DNA of 64,000 nt. Origin: Fulvivirga marina (GTDB taxonomy: Bacteria > Bacteroidota > Bacteroidia > Cytophagales > Cyclobacteriaceae). The position numbers and the translations under genes were made by a program. Where the stretch lies: the NCBI RefSeq assembly GCF_016775155.1, contig NZ_JAEUGD010000023.1, forward strand, positions 124,001 to 188,000. Direction: 5' to 3'. Of the stretch, positions 16,451-25,291 are shown piece after piece. Every line of letters starts with the position of its first letter. Position 1 is the first letter of the stretch. The notes under the pieces were generated by a model. The model was not told where the DNA came from. It made no database searches and was given only the letters and a program-made list of their open reading frames with translations.

Positions 16451-16603
16451 ATGAGTGACAAACAGAAAAAGTTAAAGGAGAAAGAGGAAGCTAAGAAGAA
16501 AGAGCAGAAGGATGTGGAAGAAACCGAGTTGGACGAAGAGGAGGAGTATAGAGGGATTCTTCCCAATAGGGATTTGAAGAAAAACCTGGGTTGTGGAGGC
16601 TAA
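16451..16603 (+). CDS. Acidic/lysine-rich 50-residue protein ending in Cys-Gly-Gly
   Basis: The ATG at 16451 opens a 50-codon frame. Residues 1-36 are almost entirely Lys, Glu and Asp (MSDKQKKLKEKEEAKKKEQK, then TELDEEEEY). Residues 37-50 read RGILPNRDLKKNLGCGG. The sharp change to a motif-like tail and the clean frame argue for a real gene. I recall similar tails in other Cytophagia but cannot name a family. Its stop overlaps the stop of the convergent hydrolase gene by four bases. A terminal CGG invites a role in thiol chemistry or conjugation, but that is speculation. Confidence 0.6.
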   Translation: MSDKQKKLKEKEEAKKKEQKDVEETELDEEEEYRGILPNRDLKKNLGCGG

Positions 16604-17370
16604 ATACAGTATGCAGCAAAATCCTGAATTGCCTTTAGAGACTGTTGCTTTTTCTCAAACATTCCCATATGCCCAACATTGTCAAAGATGTGCACTATGG
16701 CTTTTTTGGGCATAAGCTCCTGTTCGTAAATAGCTTCTATAGGCACGGAAGTATCTTTATCTCCTGCTACAATCAAAACAGGTACATTTAGTGATTGTAA
16801 GACATCCGTTCGGTCGTTTCGGTCACGCATGGCTTTGGTATAACCGATCAGACTGGCTTCGGGTGTTTGAGCTGCCGTATTTACAACCCCTTCAATTTCA
16901 GGTTTAAGGGCGGTTCGGTTTTTTAGGTAGAATAACTGGGGCACAAATGAATGGGCAAATACCTCCACACCTCTTTCCCTTACAAAGTCTATGGTCCTGT
17001 TTCTGGAAGATTTCTTTTCATTAGAGTCAGCAAAGGCCGTTGAATGAAAAAGGCCTATACCTCTTAGTGTATCAGAATACTTTTTAGCATAAGCAAGTGT
17101 AATATACCCTCCTAATGAATGGCCTATCATAATTACTTTTTTTGCCCCCAACTCCTGGAGCCATTCATATATTATATCTGCTACATTGTCAATAGAGAAA
17201 TCACCCGCTGGCAGCGCACTACCACCGAATCCGGGAAGATCAGGGGTTATTACTCTATAATGGGCAGAGAGTGTATCAAGAAATGCCCCCCATATGTCTC
17301 TTGTTTCGCAAAAACCATGGATTAAAACAACAGGGAAGCCACTACCTTTTTCAGAAAAAGAAATTGCCAT
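16600..17370 (-). CDS. Alpha/beta-fold hydrolase
   Basis: The protein has 256 residues and no signal peptide. It has an HGF oxyanion motif (VVLIHGFCETRDIW), the nucleophile elbow GHSLGG with Ser85, an acid in VAGDKDTSVP and His in VGHMGMFE. Overall it resembles the haloperoxidase/esterase group; the substrate is unknown. It lies four bases downstream of dxs on the same strand, so it is probably co-transcribed with it. Confidence 0.88.
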   Translation of the reverse strand: MAISFSEKGSGFPVVLIHGFCETRDIWGAFLDTLSAHYRVITPDLPGFGGSALPAGDFSIDNVADIIYEWLQELGAKKVIMIGHSLGGYITLAYAKKYSDTLRGIGLFHSTAFADSNEKKSSRNRTIDFVRERGVEVFAHSFVPQLFYLKNRTALKPEIEGVVNTAAQTPEASLIGYTKAMRDRNDRTDVLQSLNVPVLIVAGDKDTSVPIEAIYEQELMPKKAIVHIFDNVGHMGMFEKKQQSLKAIQDFAAYCI

Positions 17371-17373
17371 AGA

Positions 17374-19299
17374 TCAACTTTTTGCCATTGCAGGTTCTGT
17401 AAGCGCAATTACAGCTTTTTCTATGCCTTCAGGGTCAAACCCACATTCTTTCTGAAGCTCTATTTGTTCGCCATGCTCTATAATGGCATCAGGTATACCA
17501 AGTCTTTTTACCTGCGCGGAGTAGTTGTTTTCTGCCATAAATTCTAAGACTGCACTACCGAAACCTCCCATTAGACATCCGTCTTCTATGGTTATAACTT
17601 TTTTATAGTTAGCGAAAACTTCATGGAGCATTTCTTCATCCAAAGGTTTCACAAAGCGCATATCATAGTGTGCCGGATTAAGATCTTTTTTAGCTAATTT
17701 CTCACAAGCTTCAACGGCGTAGTTTCCAATGTGTCCGATGGTAAGTATTGCAATATCTTCACCGTCTTTGATTTTTCTACCAGTACCTATCTTTACTTCT
17801 TCCATTGGAGTTCGCCATTCAGGCATAACACCTTGTCCGCGTGGATAACGAATAGTAAAGGCCTGCCCTTTGCGGGGTAGCTGGGAAGTATACATTAGGT
17901 TTCTGAGCTCCGCTTCATTCATAGGAGCGGCCACGATCATGTTTGGAATGCAACGCATGTACCCTATGTCATAGGCACCGTGGTGGGTAGGGCCATCGGC
18001 TCCGGCAAACCCAGCTCTGTCTAGAAAAAAGTTAACGGCCAGGTCCTGAATACATACATCATGGATTACCTGATCGTAGGCTCTTTGCATAAAAGAGCTG
18101 TAAATATTACAGAAAGGAATTAAGCCCTGTGTAGCGAGCCCTGCTGAAAATGTAACCGCATGTTGTTCTGCTATGCCAACATCAAATGCACGGTCAGGCA
18201 TAGCTTTCATCATGATGTTCATCGAAGAGCCGGAGGGCATAGCGGGGGTAATCCCCATTATTTTTTGATTGTTTTCAGCCAGCTCTACCAGTGTGTGACC
18301 AAATACATCCTGGTACTTGGGAGGCTGAGGGGTATCATGCACTTTTTTACGTATCTCGCCTGTTAGCTTATCAAATTTACCAGGTGCATGCCACGTAGTT
18401 TGGTTACCATTTTCCGAGGGACCATACCCTTTTCCTTTACGGGTAATACAGTGAAGAATTTTTGGTCCTTTAATGTCTTTCAGGTCATCGAGTATGCTTA
18501 CCAGGTGGTTAACATCATGACCATCTACAGGGCCAAAGTACCTTAGGTTAAGAGACTCAAACATATTGCTTTGGCTAAGCAAAAATGATTTGATACTATT
18601 TTCTACTTTGGAAATAATTTCACGGGCATTTGGCCCGAATTTGCTGATCTTACCCAGTACATTCCAGACCTCATCCTTCATCTTATTGTAGGTATGTGAT
18701 GTGGTAATATCAGTGAGATAATCCTTTAATGCTCCGACATTCGGGTCAATGGACATGCAGTTGTCATTGAGAATGATCAAAAGGTTAGAGTTAGAAACCC
18801 CAGCGTGGTTCATACCTTCAAAAGCAAGACCTCCGGTCATGGCACCATCACCGATAACAGCAATGTGCTGCTTTTCTTCGTCACCTTTGTATTTGGATGC
18901 AACAGCCATTCCTAAAGCTGCTGAAATGGAAGTAGATGAGTGCCCCACGCCAAAGGCATCATACTCACTTTCCTTCATTTTAGGAAATCCCGACATGCCT
19001 TTGTACATTCGGTTGCTGTGGAATATGTCTCTTCTACCAGTAAGTATTTTATGTCCATAAGCCTGGTGGCCTACATCCCAGACAAGCTGGTCTTTTGGGG
19101 TGTTAAATATATAGTGGAGTGCTACTGTAAGCTCTACCACCCCCAAGCTCGCCCCAAAATGGCCTCCATATACAGACACATTGTCGATAATAAAATTTCG
19201 CAGTTCTTCGCATAACTGCACCAACTGTGTCTGATCTAGTTTTTTTAAATCGTCAGGGTTGTTTACAGTGGCTAAAAGTTTTCCGGGTTCAATCAGCAT
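17374..19299 (-). CDS. dxs: 1-deoxy-D-xylulose-5-phosphate synthase
   Basis: The protein has 641 residues, the usual length. The thiamine diphosphate-binding region is GDGAMTGGLAFEGMNHAG with the downstream LNDNCMSIDPNVG. The transketolase-like signature and pyrimidine domain are present (DVGIAEQHAVTFSAGLA, DRAGFAGADGPTHHGAYD). It condenses pyruvate and glyceraldehyde 3-phosphate, the first step of the MEP isoprenoid pathway. The polyprenyl synthase at 53.7 kb uses the end products. The start is ATG and a hydrolase gene follows after three bases. Confidence 0.97.
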   Translation of the reverse strand: MLIEPGKLLATVNNPDDLKKLDQTQLVQLCEELRNFIIDNVSVYGGHFGASLGVVELTVALHYIFNTPKDQLVWDVGHQAYGHKILTGRRDIFHSNRMYKGMSGFPKMKESEYDAFGVGHSSTSISAALGMAVASKYKGDEEKQHIAVIGDGAMTGGLAFEGMNHAGVSNSNLLIILNDNCMSIDPNVGALKDYLTDITTSHTYNKMKDEVWNVLGKISKFGPNAREIISKVENSIKSFLLSQSNMFESLNLRYFGPVDGHDVNHLVSILDDLKDIKGPKILHCITRKGKGYGPSENGNQTTWHAPGKFDKLTGEIRKKVHDTPQPPKYQDVFGHTLVELAENNQKIMGITPAMPSGSSMNIMMKAMPDRAFDVGIAEQHAVTFSAGLATQGLIPFCNIYSSFMQRAYDQVIHDVCIQDLAVNFFLDRAGFAGADGPTHHGAYDIGYMRCIPNMIVAAPMNEAELRNLMYTSQLPRKGQAFTIRYPRGQGVMPEWRTPMEEVKIGTGRKIKDGEDIAILTIGHIGNYAVEACEKLAKKDLNPAHYDMRFVKPLDEEMLHEVFANYKKVITIEDGCLMGGFGSAVLEFMAENNYSAQVKRLGIPDAIIEHGEQIELQKECGFDPEGIEKAVIALTEPAMAKS

Positions 19300-19487
19300 T
19301 GTATAGAAAAATCGATGATGTATCTGTTAAACAATAACTTAAGTTAAGTGTTTTATTTACCTATTGCAAACGGCTATTTCTTCTTATAAAGTTCAAAATT
19401 ACATTTTTTTTAACAACCGGATATTATTTAAGGGTATAAGTAATATCTTTGAAGTTCTGCAAGAAAAATTTAAAGCAATTATTTGTT

Positions 19488-20237
19488 TTGAGCTTTGAAA
19501 TAAAATTACCGCTTTTTGAAGGCCCTTTTGATCTTCTGCTCTTTTTTATCGAAAGAGACGAGCTCGACATACATGATATTCCCATATCAAACATCACCAG
19601 TGATTTTCTTGACTATCTGCACAGGCTTGAAGAAATGAATATTGAAGTGGCCAGTGAATTCATTCTTGTAGCGGCTACACTTATGCGCATCAAATCCAAG
19701 ATGCTATTGCCCAGACCTCAACTCGATGAAGAGGGGAATGAGATAGACCCTAGGGAGGAGCTTGTAAGGCACTTACTTGAGTATAAAAAATACAAGTCAG
19801 TGCTAGAGCAGCTCCAGCAAATGGAGGAGGCTGAAATCGATAAAGAAAAACGGGGTAACCTGATGAAGGAGGTAAAATCACTTTCTGAAACAGTTAATGT
19901 GGAATCTGAACTTCAGGATATGGACCTTTACAAGCTCTTAAAGGTTTACCTCAAAGTGATGGAGCGTTATGAAGTAGAAAAAAACAAGCCAAAGCATGAA
20001 GTAGTGCAATACCCATACACAATTTCCGGGCAGCGAGACTATGTAATGAATGCGCTTATTGAAACTCCTAGACTTCCTTTTGAAAAAATAATTGCTCACG
20101 ACCCAAATAAGATAGCCGTAATATTTAACTTTCTGGCAATACTTGAACTGCTTCAGATGAACCTTATCACCATGCACCTTGGGGAGGGGTTCAATAACTT
20201 CTGGATCGAAAAACTGGAGCAAGTGGCAGCCGAGTAG
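19488..20237 (+). CDS. scpA: Segregation and condensation protein A
   Basis: The protein has 249 residues from TTG 19488. The sequence EIKLPLFEGPFDLLLFFIER matches the family N-terminus. The open frame reaches a TTG at 19449, but the extra 13 residues are unlike the family. No ATG is available near the start. The N-terminal kleisin domain contacts the SMC neck, and the C-terminal winged helix (ALIETPRLPFEKIIA, IAVIFNFLAILELLQM) contacts the SMC head. It works with SMC and ScpB in chromosome condensation. The downstream membrane gene begins at the base after the stop. Confidence 0.9.
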   Translation: MSFEIKLPLFEGPFDLLLFFIERDELDIHDIPISNITSDFLDYLHRLEEMNIEVASEFILVAATLMRIKSKMLLPRPQLDEEGNEIDPREELVRHLLEYKKYKSVLEQLQQMEEAEIDKEKRGNLMKEVKSLSETVNVESELQDMDLYKLLKVYLKVMERYEVEKNKPKHEVVQYPYTISGQRDYVMNALIETPRLPFEKIIAHDPNKIAVIFNFLAILELLQMNLITMHLGEGFNNFWIEKLEQVAAE

Positions 20238-21293
20238 ATGAACCTGGATACACAAAAAATACTGAAGACGCTGAATCCTAACAAGATCTGGTTGCCAGTG
20301 GCCATCAGTGTCGGGTTTGTTGCATTTTTAGTTATCTCTGATGATAGCTTTACTCCTCAAAAAATCAATCTTGTTTTTCAAGCAGATCTTTTTCCGATAG
20401 TCCTGGCCTTTGTTGTTCTTGCTATTAAGGAACTCGCATATATCTACCGTATCCGGACACTGACAAACGAGGATTTGAGTTGGTCTAGTAGTGTTTATGT
20501 AATCTTGCTTTGGGAGTTTGCTTCAGCTGTTACTCCTTCAGTTGTGGGAGGAACGGCAGTAGCCGTTTTTATTTTGCTTAAGGAAGGGATTAACCTAGGA
20601 AAATCAATCGCATATACTATGCTGACAGCTATATTGGATAACCTTTTCTTTGTGGTTTTTGCTCCTATAGCTCTCCTACTTATTGACCCCAATCATTTTC
20701 CAGATTTTGAAGGTACGTTGAAAGGCTTATTCATTTCAAGTTACTCACTTATTGCAATCTATACTTTCGTTATGATCTTTGCCTTATTTTTTAGGCCGCG
20801 GTTATTTAAGTGGGTACTTATCAAGATTACATCTATTAAATTCTTAAGAAAGTGGAGGTATGCTGCTTACCAGCACGGAAATGAAGTGATGTGGGCTTCT
20901 TCATTAATAAAGGATAAGAAAAAGAGATACTGGGGAAAAATAATATTAGCTACCATTGCGGCTTGGGTGGCTCGTTATACTATTCTTAATTGTTTGATAG
21001 CCGCTTATGCTAATGATCTTGTTTTGACAGATCACCTTTTACTGCTAGGTAAACACTTGATACTTTGGGTAGTGATGCTGATATCGCCTACCCCAGGAGG
21101 CTCGGGTTTGGCAGAGAACTTTTTTATTGAATTCTTTACGGTATACCTTAATGAGTTTACACTGGGGGTTACCCTGTTCTGGAGGCTCGTTACGTACTAT
21201 CCTTATTTGATAATAGGTGCACTTATTTTGCCCAGGTGGATCAAAAAGGTTTTTTTTATAGCCAAAAAGAAAGATGCATACGTTAAGTCCTAA
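20238..21293 (+). CDS. Lysylphosphatidylglycerol synthase TM-region / UPF0104 family membrane protein
   Basis: The protein has 351 residues with about eight membrane helices. It carries family motifs of the flippase-like AglD/MprF membrane domain: AVTPSVVGGTAVAVFILLKEG and the later ISPTPGGSGLAENFF, followed by FWRLVTYYPYLIIGALILP. The soluble aminoacyl-transferase domain of MprF is absent, so a lipid-flippase-like role is the best inference. It abuts scpA with no gap, suggesting co-transcription. Confidence 0.85.
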   Translation: MNLDTQKILKTLNPNKIWLPVAISVGFVAFLVISDDSFTPQKINLVFQADLFPIVLAFVVLAIKELAYIYRIRTLTNEDLSWSSSVYVILLWEFASAVTPSVVGGTAVAVFILLKEGINLGKSIAYTMLTAILDNLFFVVFAPIALLLIDPNHFPDFEGTLKGLFISSYSLIAIYTFVMIFALFFRPRLFKWVLIKITSIKFLRKWRYAAYQHGNEVMWASSLIKDKKKRYWGKIILATIAAWVARYTILNCLIAAYANDLVLTDHLLLLGKHLILWVVMLISPTPGGSGLAENFFIEFFTVYLNEFTLGVTLFWRLVTYYPYLIIGALILPRWIKKVFFIAKKKDAYVKS

Positions 21294-21624
21294 GGTATGT
21301 AAGGCATTGAGTATAGTCCAATGTTAAGCCATTATTACCACAAACTATTCTTTGGTATTATAAGTGCCATCCACTTAAAATTTGGTGTTTTTATAAAGTA
21401 AAATATCAGCTTTTCGACCTTTTGCTTACTTGCAAAATTTTAAGTCCTGCCGATTTACTAGTTAAGGGGGACTGAAGTAAAACAGGCATAACAACCAGTC
21501 CAAAAAGAGGCTTTCTGGTAACGAATACTTAAGAATGCCTTGAAGCTCTCATAAACACTTAATCCACTTTTCGTGTCGACATTTGCAATGTCAGTAAAAA
21601 ATTAAACTCAAAATTAAAACAAAC
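21294..21624. other. Intergenic interval, nothing recognised
   Basis: This is AT-rich DNA between the flippase-like gene and a secreted protein gene. I see no coding frame, no clear terminator hairpin and no convincing promoter pair. Confidence 0.4.
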
Positions 21625-22233
21625 ATGAAAACAAGAAATGCAATTTTAGCTATGCTTTTTACAGTATTAAGCTTAGCTGCACATGCCACGGATGGTGAAA
21701 AAGGAAATAGCAAAGCGGCTCCAAAAGTAGAAGTAAGTACTGAAGAGAGCAACATCTACCGTGTATTGTTCATGGGTAATAGTGATGACAAAACCACCAT
21801 CAATATCAGAAATGCTGAAAACAGGTTGGTGTTTACTGAAACCATTAAAAAAGTCAGTGCATTTGTAAGGCCCTACAATTTCAGCCAACTGCCCGATGGT
21901 GTGTATACTTTAGAAGTAATTGAAGGAAATACTGTAAGTAAAAAGACCATTTATCATGGGTCAGTTGTTCTAAGCATAGAGCCTACTGTAGACTTGAATA
22001 TCGTGAGGCTATCCCCCATAGCTGAAAAGGAAGGTGTTTATAAGCTTACGATAATCAATTCAGGAGGAGCAAAAGCCGCAATAAGAATTTTGGATGAGGA
22101 TCAAAATGTGGTGTATAGCTCCGAAGAATCTTTTGAAAGGGTTTTTTGCAAGCTTTACAATTTTAAAAGTATGAGTGAAAATACTACAATAGAAGTAAAG
22201 GTCAACGGTGAAGTAAAGAAGTATGAGCTATAA
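21625..22233 (+). CDS. Secreted protein with two tandem beta-sandwich-like repeats
   Basis: The protein has 202 residues with a Sec signal peptide (MKTRNAILAMLFTVLSLAAHA). The mature part divides into two similar halves. Residues 45-115 hold NIYRVLFMGNSDDKTTINIR, an AENRLVF strand and YNFSQLPDGVYTLEV. Residues 125-202 hold GVYKLTIINSGGAKAAIRIL, DQNVVYSS and LYNFKSMSENTTIEV. Each resembles the C-terminal sorting-domain type of beta-sandwich without a recognised secretion signal. It probably acts in the periplasm or envelope. Function unknown. A strong terminator follows. Confidence 0.65.
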   Translation: MKTRNAILAMLFTVLSLAAHATDGEKGNSKAAPKVEVSTEESNIYRVLFMGNSDDKTTINIRNAENRLVFTETIKKVSAFVRPYNFSQLPDGVYTLEVIEGNTVSKKTIYHGSVVLSIEPTVDLNIVRLSPIAEKEGVYKLTIINSGGAKAAIRILDEDQNVVYSSEESFERVFCKLYNFKSMSENTTIEVKVNGEVKKYEL

Positions 22234-22276
22234 AGTATAGTCTCATACTTTAGACTTACACATTAACATGGCATTT

Positions 22277-22306
22277 GGCTGTATTGAAAAATACAGCCTT
22301 ATTTTT
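22277..22306 (+). terminator. Rho-independent terminator
   Basis: A 9-base stem GGCTGTATT (22277-22285) and AATACAGCC (22290-22298) with a GAAA tetraloop is followed by TTATTTTTT. It serves the secreted-protein gene ending at 22233. Confidence 0.85.
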
Positions 22307-22362
22307 TAGGTTAAGCCCAACAGTTTCGGGATGTTTTATTCTGACCAGTGTGGATAGAGCCA

Positions 22363-22965
22363 TTACCTAAAGTGTGAAATCACTTCATGTAATTGCAGTA
22401 TCTGAGGGATCAACATATGTTGTCCGTCATTGAAAATGATATAATTAGCACGTTGTTGCCTTTCAGTTTCGGTCATTTGTTTTGCAATAATAGACTCTAT
22501 TTCTTTCTCATTTCGAAAAGGGTCTCGTTGCAATACACGTTTGACCCGAAGTTCTTCCGGTGCTGATACGTTTATTACTTTATGCAATCTTTTATAAGAG
22601 CCTGCTTCAAAGATCAAAGCAGCTTCTTTTATGACATATGTATAAAAATTATGATCTGCCACCCATTGATCATAATCCTTGCCAACAGCGGGGTGTATTA
22701 TACCATTAAGAGCTTTCAATTGGTTAGGGTCGCTGAACACCTTGCCAGCTATATAATCTCTGTCTAGGCCTTTATCTGTATATGCTGAGGCTCCAAATTT
22801 TTTTATTATTTTTCTTCTAACCTCATCATTAAAGGAGGTGAGCCATTTTGCCCTGTTGTCCGCATTGTAAATAGGGATACCTAGCAGGGAAAAAATTTTG
22901 CAAACAAGGCTCTTCCCGGACCCTATACCTCCGGTTACCCCTATTTCAAGAGGTTTATTTTTCAT
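22363..22965 (-). CDS. coaE: Dephospho-CoA kinase
   Basis: The protein has 200 residues. The P-loop is TGGIGSGKS (11-19). The usual DADxxx equivalent is YNADNRAKW and the lid region is RVLQRDPFRNEKE. It catalyses the last step of coenzyme A synthesis, phosphorylating dephospho-CoA. Its start overlaps the end of the upstream YbbR-like gene by 11 bases. It forms the end of the minus-strand group yajC-ybbR-coaE. Confidence 0.94.
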   Translation of the reverse strand: MKNKPLEIGVTGGIGSGKSLVCKIFSLLGIPIYNADNRAKWLTSFNDEVRRKIIKKFGASAYTDKGLDRDYIAGKVFSDPNQLKALNGIIHPAVGKDYDQWVADHNFYTYVIKEAALIFEAGSYKRLHKVINVSAPEELRVKRVLQRDPFRNEKEIESIIAKQMTETERQQRANYIIFNDGQHMLIPQILQLHEVISHFR

Positions 22966-23917
22966 TGAAGTGAACTTTGATTTTAGCTGTGTCTAATGAA
23001 ACTTCTTGAATAAATCCCGGATGTTTGGCAAGTTTTGGAGTAAGGGTAGAATCTGTCATGTCCATGTCTTTATAGTCAGCTATCACTTCAAAGTCGTCAG
23101 GTTTCACGAGGTCTCTTTTTGATTGGCTAACAAAGAAATGGACACTAATCGTATTTTTTTCTATATATGCTTTTCCATTTTCAGGAAAGCCCATTGTTTT
23201 TAAAGGCGTACTTTCAGATACTTCTGTAAACTCCTCTACACCAAATGCAATGTTCAGGGTAGGTGGATTTCGTTTAATTAAGTTGTTATTAGGTGTGTTG
23301 ACAGGAACGTCTTCTTTAAAATTTTCATCAACCTCTTTTTGTGGTATACTTACTAGAAGTGTGTCTGGCATTCCGGTGAGTATACCCTCTGGCCCTTCCA
23401 GGGTAACAGAGTCAGGGTTGAATCTAATGGAACTTATAAGCCTGTACCCAGAAGAGAGAGAAATTCCAGCACTGTCGATTTTTATGGGAAATTTTCTGCT
23501 TGCTTTTCTGTCGATGTTGATATGTAGCGTATCGGTAAGCACATAGTTTAGCTCTACCTCACTGATTTGATCTGATATTAATGCGGGAAGAGTTCCTCCG
23601 GTAATTTTTTTGAGTTCAGGAGGTGATTCCAATACTATTCTCAAAGGAGTGACCTTAATGCCCAGGCTATTTCGAAATAAATTCCAGCCTAATCCGCTGA
23701 CGTTTACCTGAATATTTTCAGGCAGGTCATCCACTGCAATATATTTTTCTTTGTCATAGACAAAGTGCAAGGGGTATTTTAATGTAGTGGAATAATTTTC
23801 ATTCAGTGCATTTAAAAACCAGAAAGTAGTGGCGGCAAACACACATAAAATGATGACCCGAAGACGGTTCGTCTTATCGGGTCTTAAGGGTTTCAATATG
23901 TCATGTAGTTTACTCAA
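22955..23917 (-). CDS. YbbR-domain (CdaR-like) membrane-anchored protein
   Basis: The protein has 320 residues. A single N-terminal membrane helix (RVIILCVFAATTFWFLNAL) is followed by extracytoplasmic YbbR-like repeats, for example KYIAVDDLPENIQVNVSGLG and SIRFNPDSVTLEGPEGIL. In Firmicutes YbbR/CdaR modulates the diadenylate cyclase CdaA; whether that applies here is unknown because no cyclase is in view. The start reads TTG at 23917, overlapping yajC by eight bases; no usable ATG lies before the helix. Confidence 0.8.
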   Translation of the reverse strand: MSKLHDILKPLRPDKTNRLRVIILCVFAATTFWFLNALNENYSTTLKYPLHFVYDKEKYIAVDDLPENIQVNVSGLGWNLFRNSLGIKVTPLRIVLESPPELKKITGGTLPALISDQISEVELNYVLTDTLHINIDRKASRKFPIKIDSAGISLSSGYRLISSIRFNPDSVTLEGPEGILTGMPDTLLVSIPQKEVDENFKEDVPVNTPNNNLIKRNPPTLNIAFGVEEFTEVSESTPLKTMGFPENGKAYIEKNTISVHFFVSQSKRDLVKPDDFEVIADYKDMDMTDSTLTPKLAKHPGFIQEVSLDTAKIKVHFNEK

Positions 23918-24236
23918 CTTTTTTTTGATCCTTAGCCGGAGCTGGTTTAGTGGCGTCCAGGGATATTGAACTTTTTTGGAAAGTCATTTTTACACCCTTG
24001 TCTACCTCAAGAACAACAGTTGTTTCATCCGTGCTCATTACTTTGCCATGGATACCACCAATGGTAACGACCTGATCACCTCTTTTGATCTCTTCAATAA
24101 ATTTCTTTTGCTCTTTTTGCTTCTTCTGTTGCGGCCTGATCATAAAAAAGTAGAAAACGAGAGCGACACCCCCAAATAAAATAAGTGAGGATAAGCCTCC
24201 GCCATCTCCAGCCTGCAATAATATAGTCTTGATCAT
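23910..24236 (-). CDS. yajC: Preprotein translocase subunit YajC
   Basis: The protein has 108 residues. It has an N-terminal membrane helix (LSSLILFGGVALVFYFFMI), then RPQQKKQKEQKKF and the conserved small domain GDQVVTIGGIHGKVMSTDE. It associates with SecDF at the Sec translocon. It overlaps the ybbR-like gene and is preceded by a terminator that separates it from the DUF1573 gene. Confidence 0.94.
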   Translation of the reverse strand: MIKTILLQAGDGGGLSSLILFGGVALVFYFFMIRPQQKKQKEQKKFIEEIKRGDQVVTIGGIHGKVMSTDETTVVLEVDKGVKMTFQKSSISLDATKPAPAKDQKKVE

Positions 24237-24277
24237 AATCGTGTTAAGTCGTTAAAATTTTTGCTAAAATACGCTAA

Positions 24278-24316
24278 TAAAAAAAACATCCCAACTCCTT
24301 TGCAGGGGCTGGGATG
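24278..24316 (-). terminator. Rho-independent terminator after the DUF1573 gene
   Basis: On the minus strand, CATCCCA (24310-24316) pairs with TGGGATG (24287-24293), and a run of eight or nine T residues follows. It ends the transcript from the nusB-ytxH-DUF1573 side before yajC. Confidence 0.75.
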
Positions 24317-24341
24317 AAAAGTTTAAGTTCTTTAATCTGGC

Positions 24342-24881
24342 TTATTTTTTCACCGGACCTTCTGTAGGAGTTTCTCCTCCAGCTGCAGGGGTTACCTCAG
24401 CTTTAATTCTTAGCCTTGTTTGCTTTGGCCATGTGTTAGCTGTAATTGTAACGGTTTTGTTTTGAACGTTTGGCTTGCCTTTACTATTAAACTCAGCAAC
24501 GACTTCGCCGGTTCCTCCGACTGGAATTGGCTCTTTAGGCCATGTAGGTACTGTACAACCACAAGAACCCTGTGCATTTTGAATGATCAATGGGGCTTCT
24601 CCGGTATTTGTGAATTTAAAAGTGTGCTTTACAACATCACCTTCATTTATAGTACCGAAATCATGGAAATCTTCTTCAAACTTAAATTCAGGAAGAGGAC
24701 CTTCTGGTTTTTCCTCTGGTTTGGTAGCTTCGGGAGTAGTTGGTGTTTTATTTCCCTCTACTTCTGCCAACCTGTTTTCCAATTCGGCTATTTTCTTCTC
24801 AGCCTCTTTGTTGTTTCCGCACGCGGCAAAAACCATTGCGAAAACAGCCACTAACAATGATAACTTGATTCCTTTGTTCAT
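24342..24881 (-). CDS. DUF1573 lipoprotein
   Basis: The protein has 179 residues. The lipoprotein signal ends at VFAACG (Cys near 21). A short coiled coil (EAEKKIAELENRLAEVE) and a Pro/Glu-rich linker lead into a DUF1573 domain (Ig-like ASH/HYDIN group). Its motifs are FHDFGTINEGD, FTNTGEAPLII and SCGCTVPTWP. The domain usually binds other envelope proteins. Role unknown. A decayed relative lies at 59459-59926. Confidence 0.88.
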   Translation of the reverse strand: MNKGIKLSLLVAVFAMVFAACGNNKEAEKKIAELENRLAEVEGNKTPTTPEATKPEEKPEGPLPEFKFEEDFHDFGTINEGDVVKHTFKFTNTGEAPLIIQNAQGSCGCTVPTWPKEPIPVGGTGEVVAEFNSKGKPNVQNKTVTITANTWPKQTRLRIKAEVTPAAGGETPTEGPVKK

Positions 24882-24961
24882 ATTAATTAACTAATTTAAA
24901 TTGAGCTTTGCTCTTATTATTATAACAATTGGTAAAACAAAAATTTATAAAAATCGTTCGA

Positions 24962-25279
24962 TTATCCTTTTTCGTTTTTTTCCCCGCTTTTAATATGTGA
25001 GATCAATTGATCTACATCTTCCAGCAGTCTTTCGGCTTTTTCTTTGGCATCGTTCACTACTCGCTGTCCATGACTTTTGGCTTCGCTAAGGTTTGAGTTT
25101 TTCTCTGACATTAGATCTTCTACCAGTTCTTCAAGCATTTGCTTATACTTATCTAGCCTATAGGTTAATTTGTCTCTGGTATTTGATCCTTTATCAGGGG
25201 CATACAAAACACCTAATGCTGCGCCTGTTGCCGCTCCCAATAAAAAAGCAAAAAAAGAATTTCCTGATTTACTGCTCAT
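24962..25279 (-). CDS. YtxH-domain membrane protein
   Basis: The protein has 105 residues. The N-terminal glycine/alanine-rich helix FFAFLLGAATGAALGVLYAP followed by DKGSNTRDKL is the YtxH signature. The rest is a charged helical coiled coil. Family members are linked to stress in Firmicutes, and their function is not settled. It sits 13 bases downstream of nusB on the same strand. Confidence 0.88.
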   Translation of the reverse strand: MSSKSGNSFFAFLLGAATGAALGVLYAPDKGSNTRDKLTYRLDKYKQMLEELVEDLMSEKNSNLSEAKSHGQRVVNDAKEKAERLLEDVDQLISHIKSGEKNEKG

Positions 25280-25291
25280 AATTAATGCATT

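Noticed and set aside
24420-24894. Two overlapping plus-strand frames of 103-144 codons
   Set aside because: They are shadows of the DUF1573 lipoprotein gene on the minus strand.
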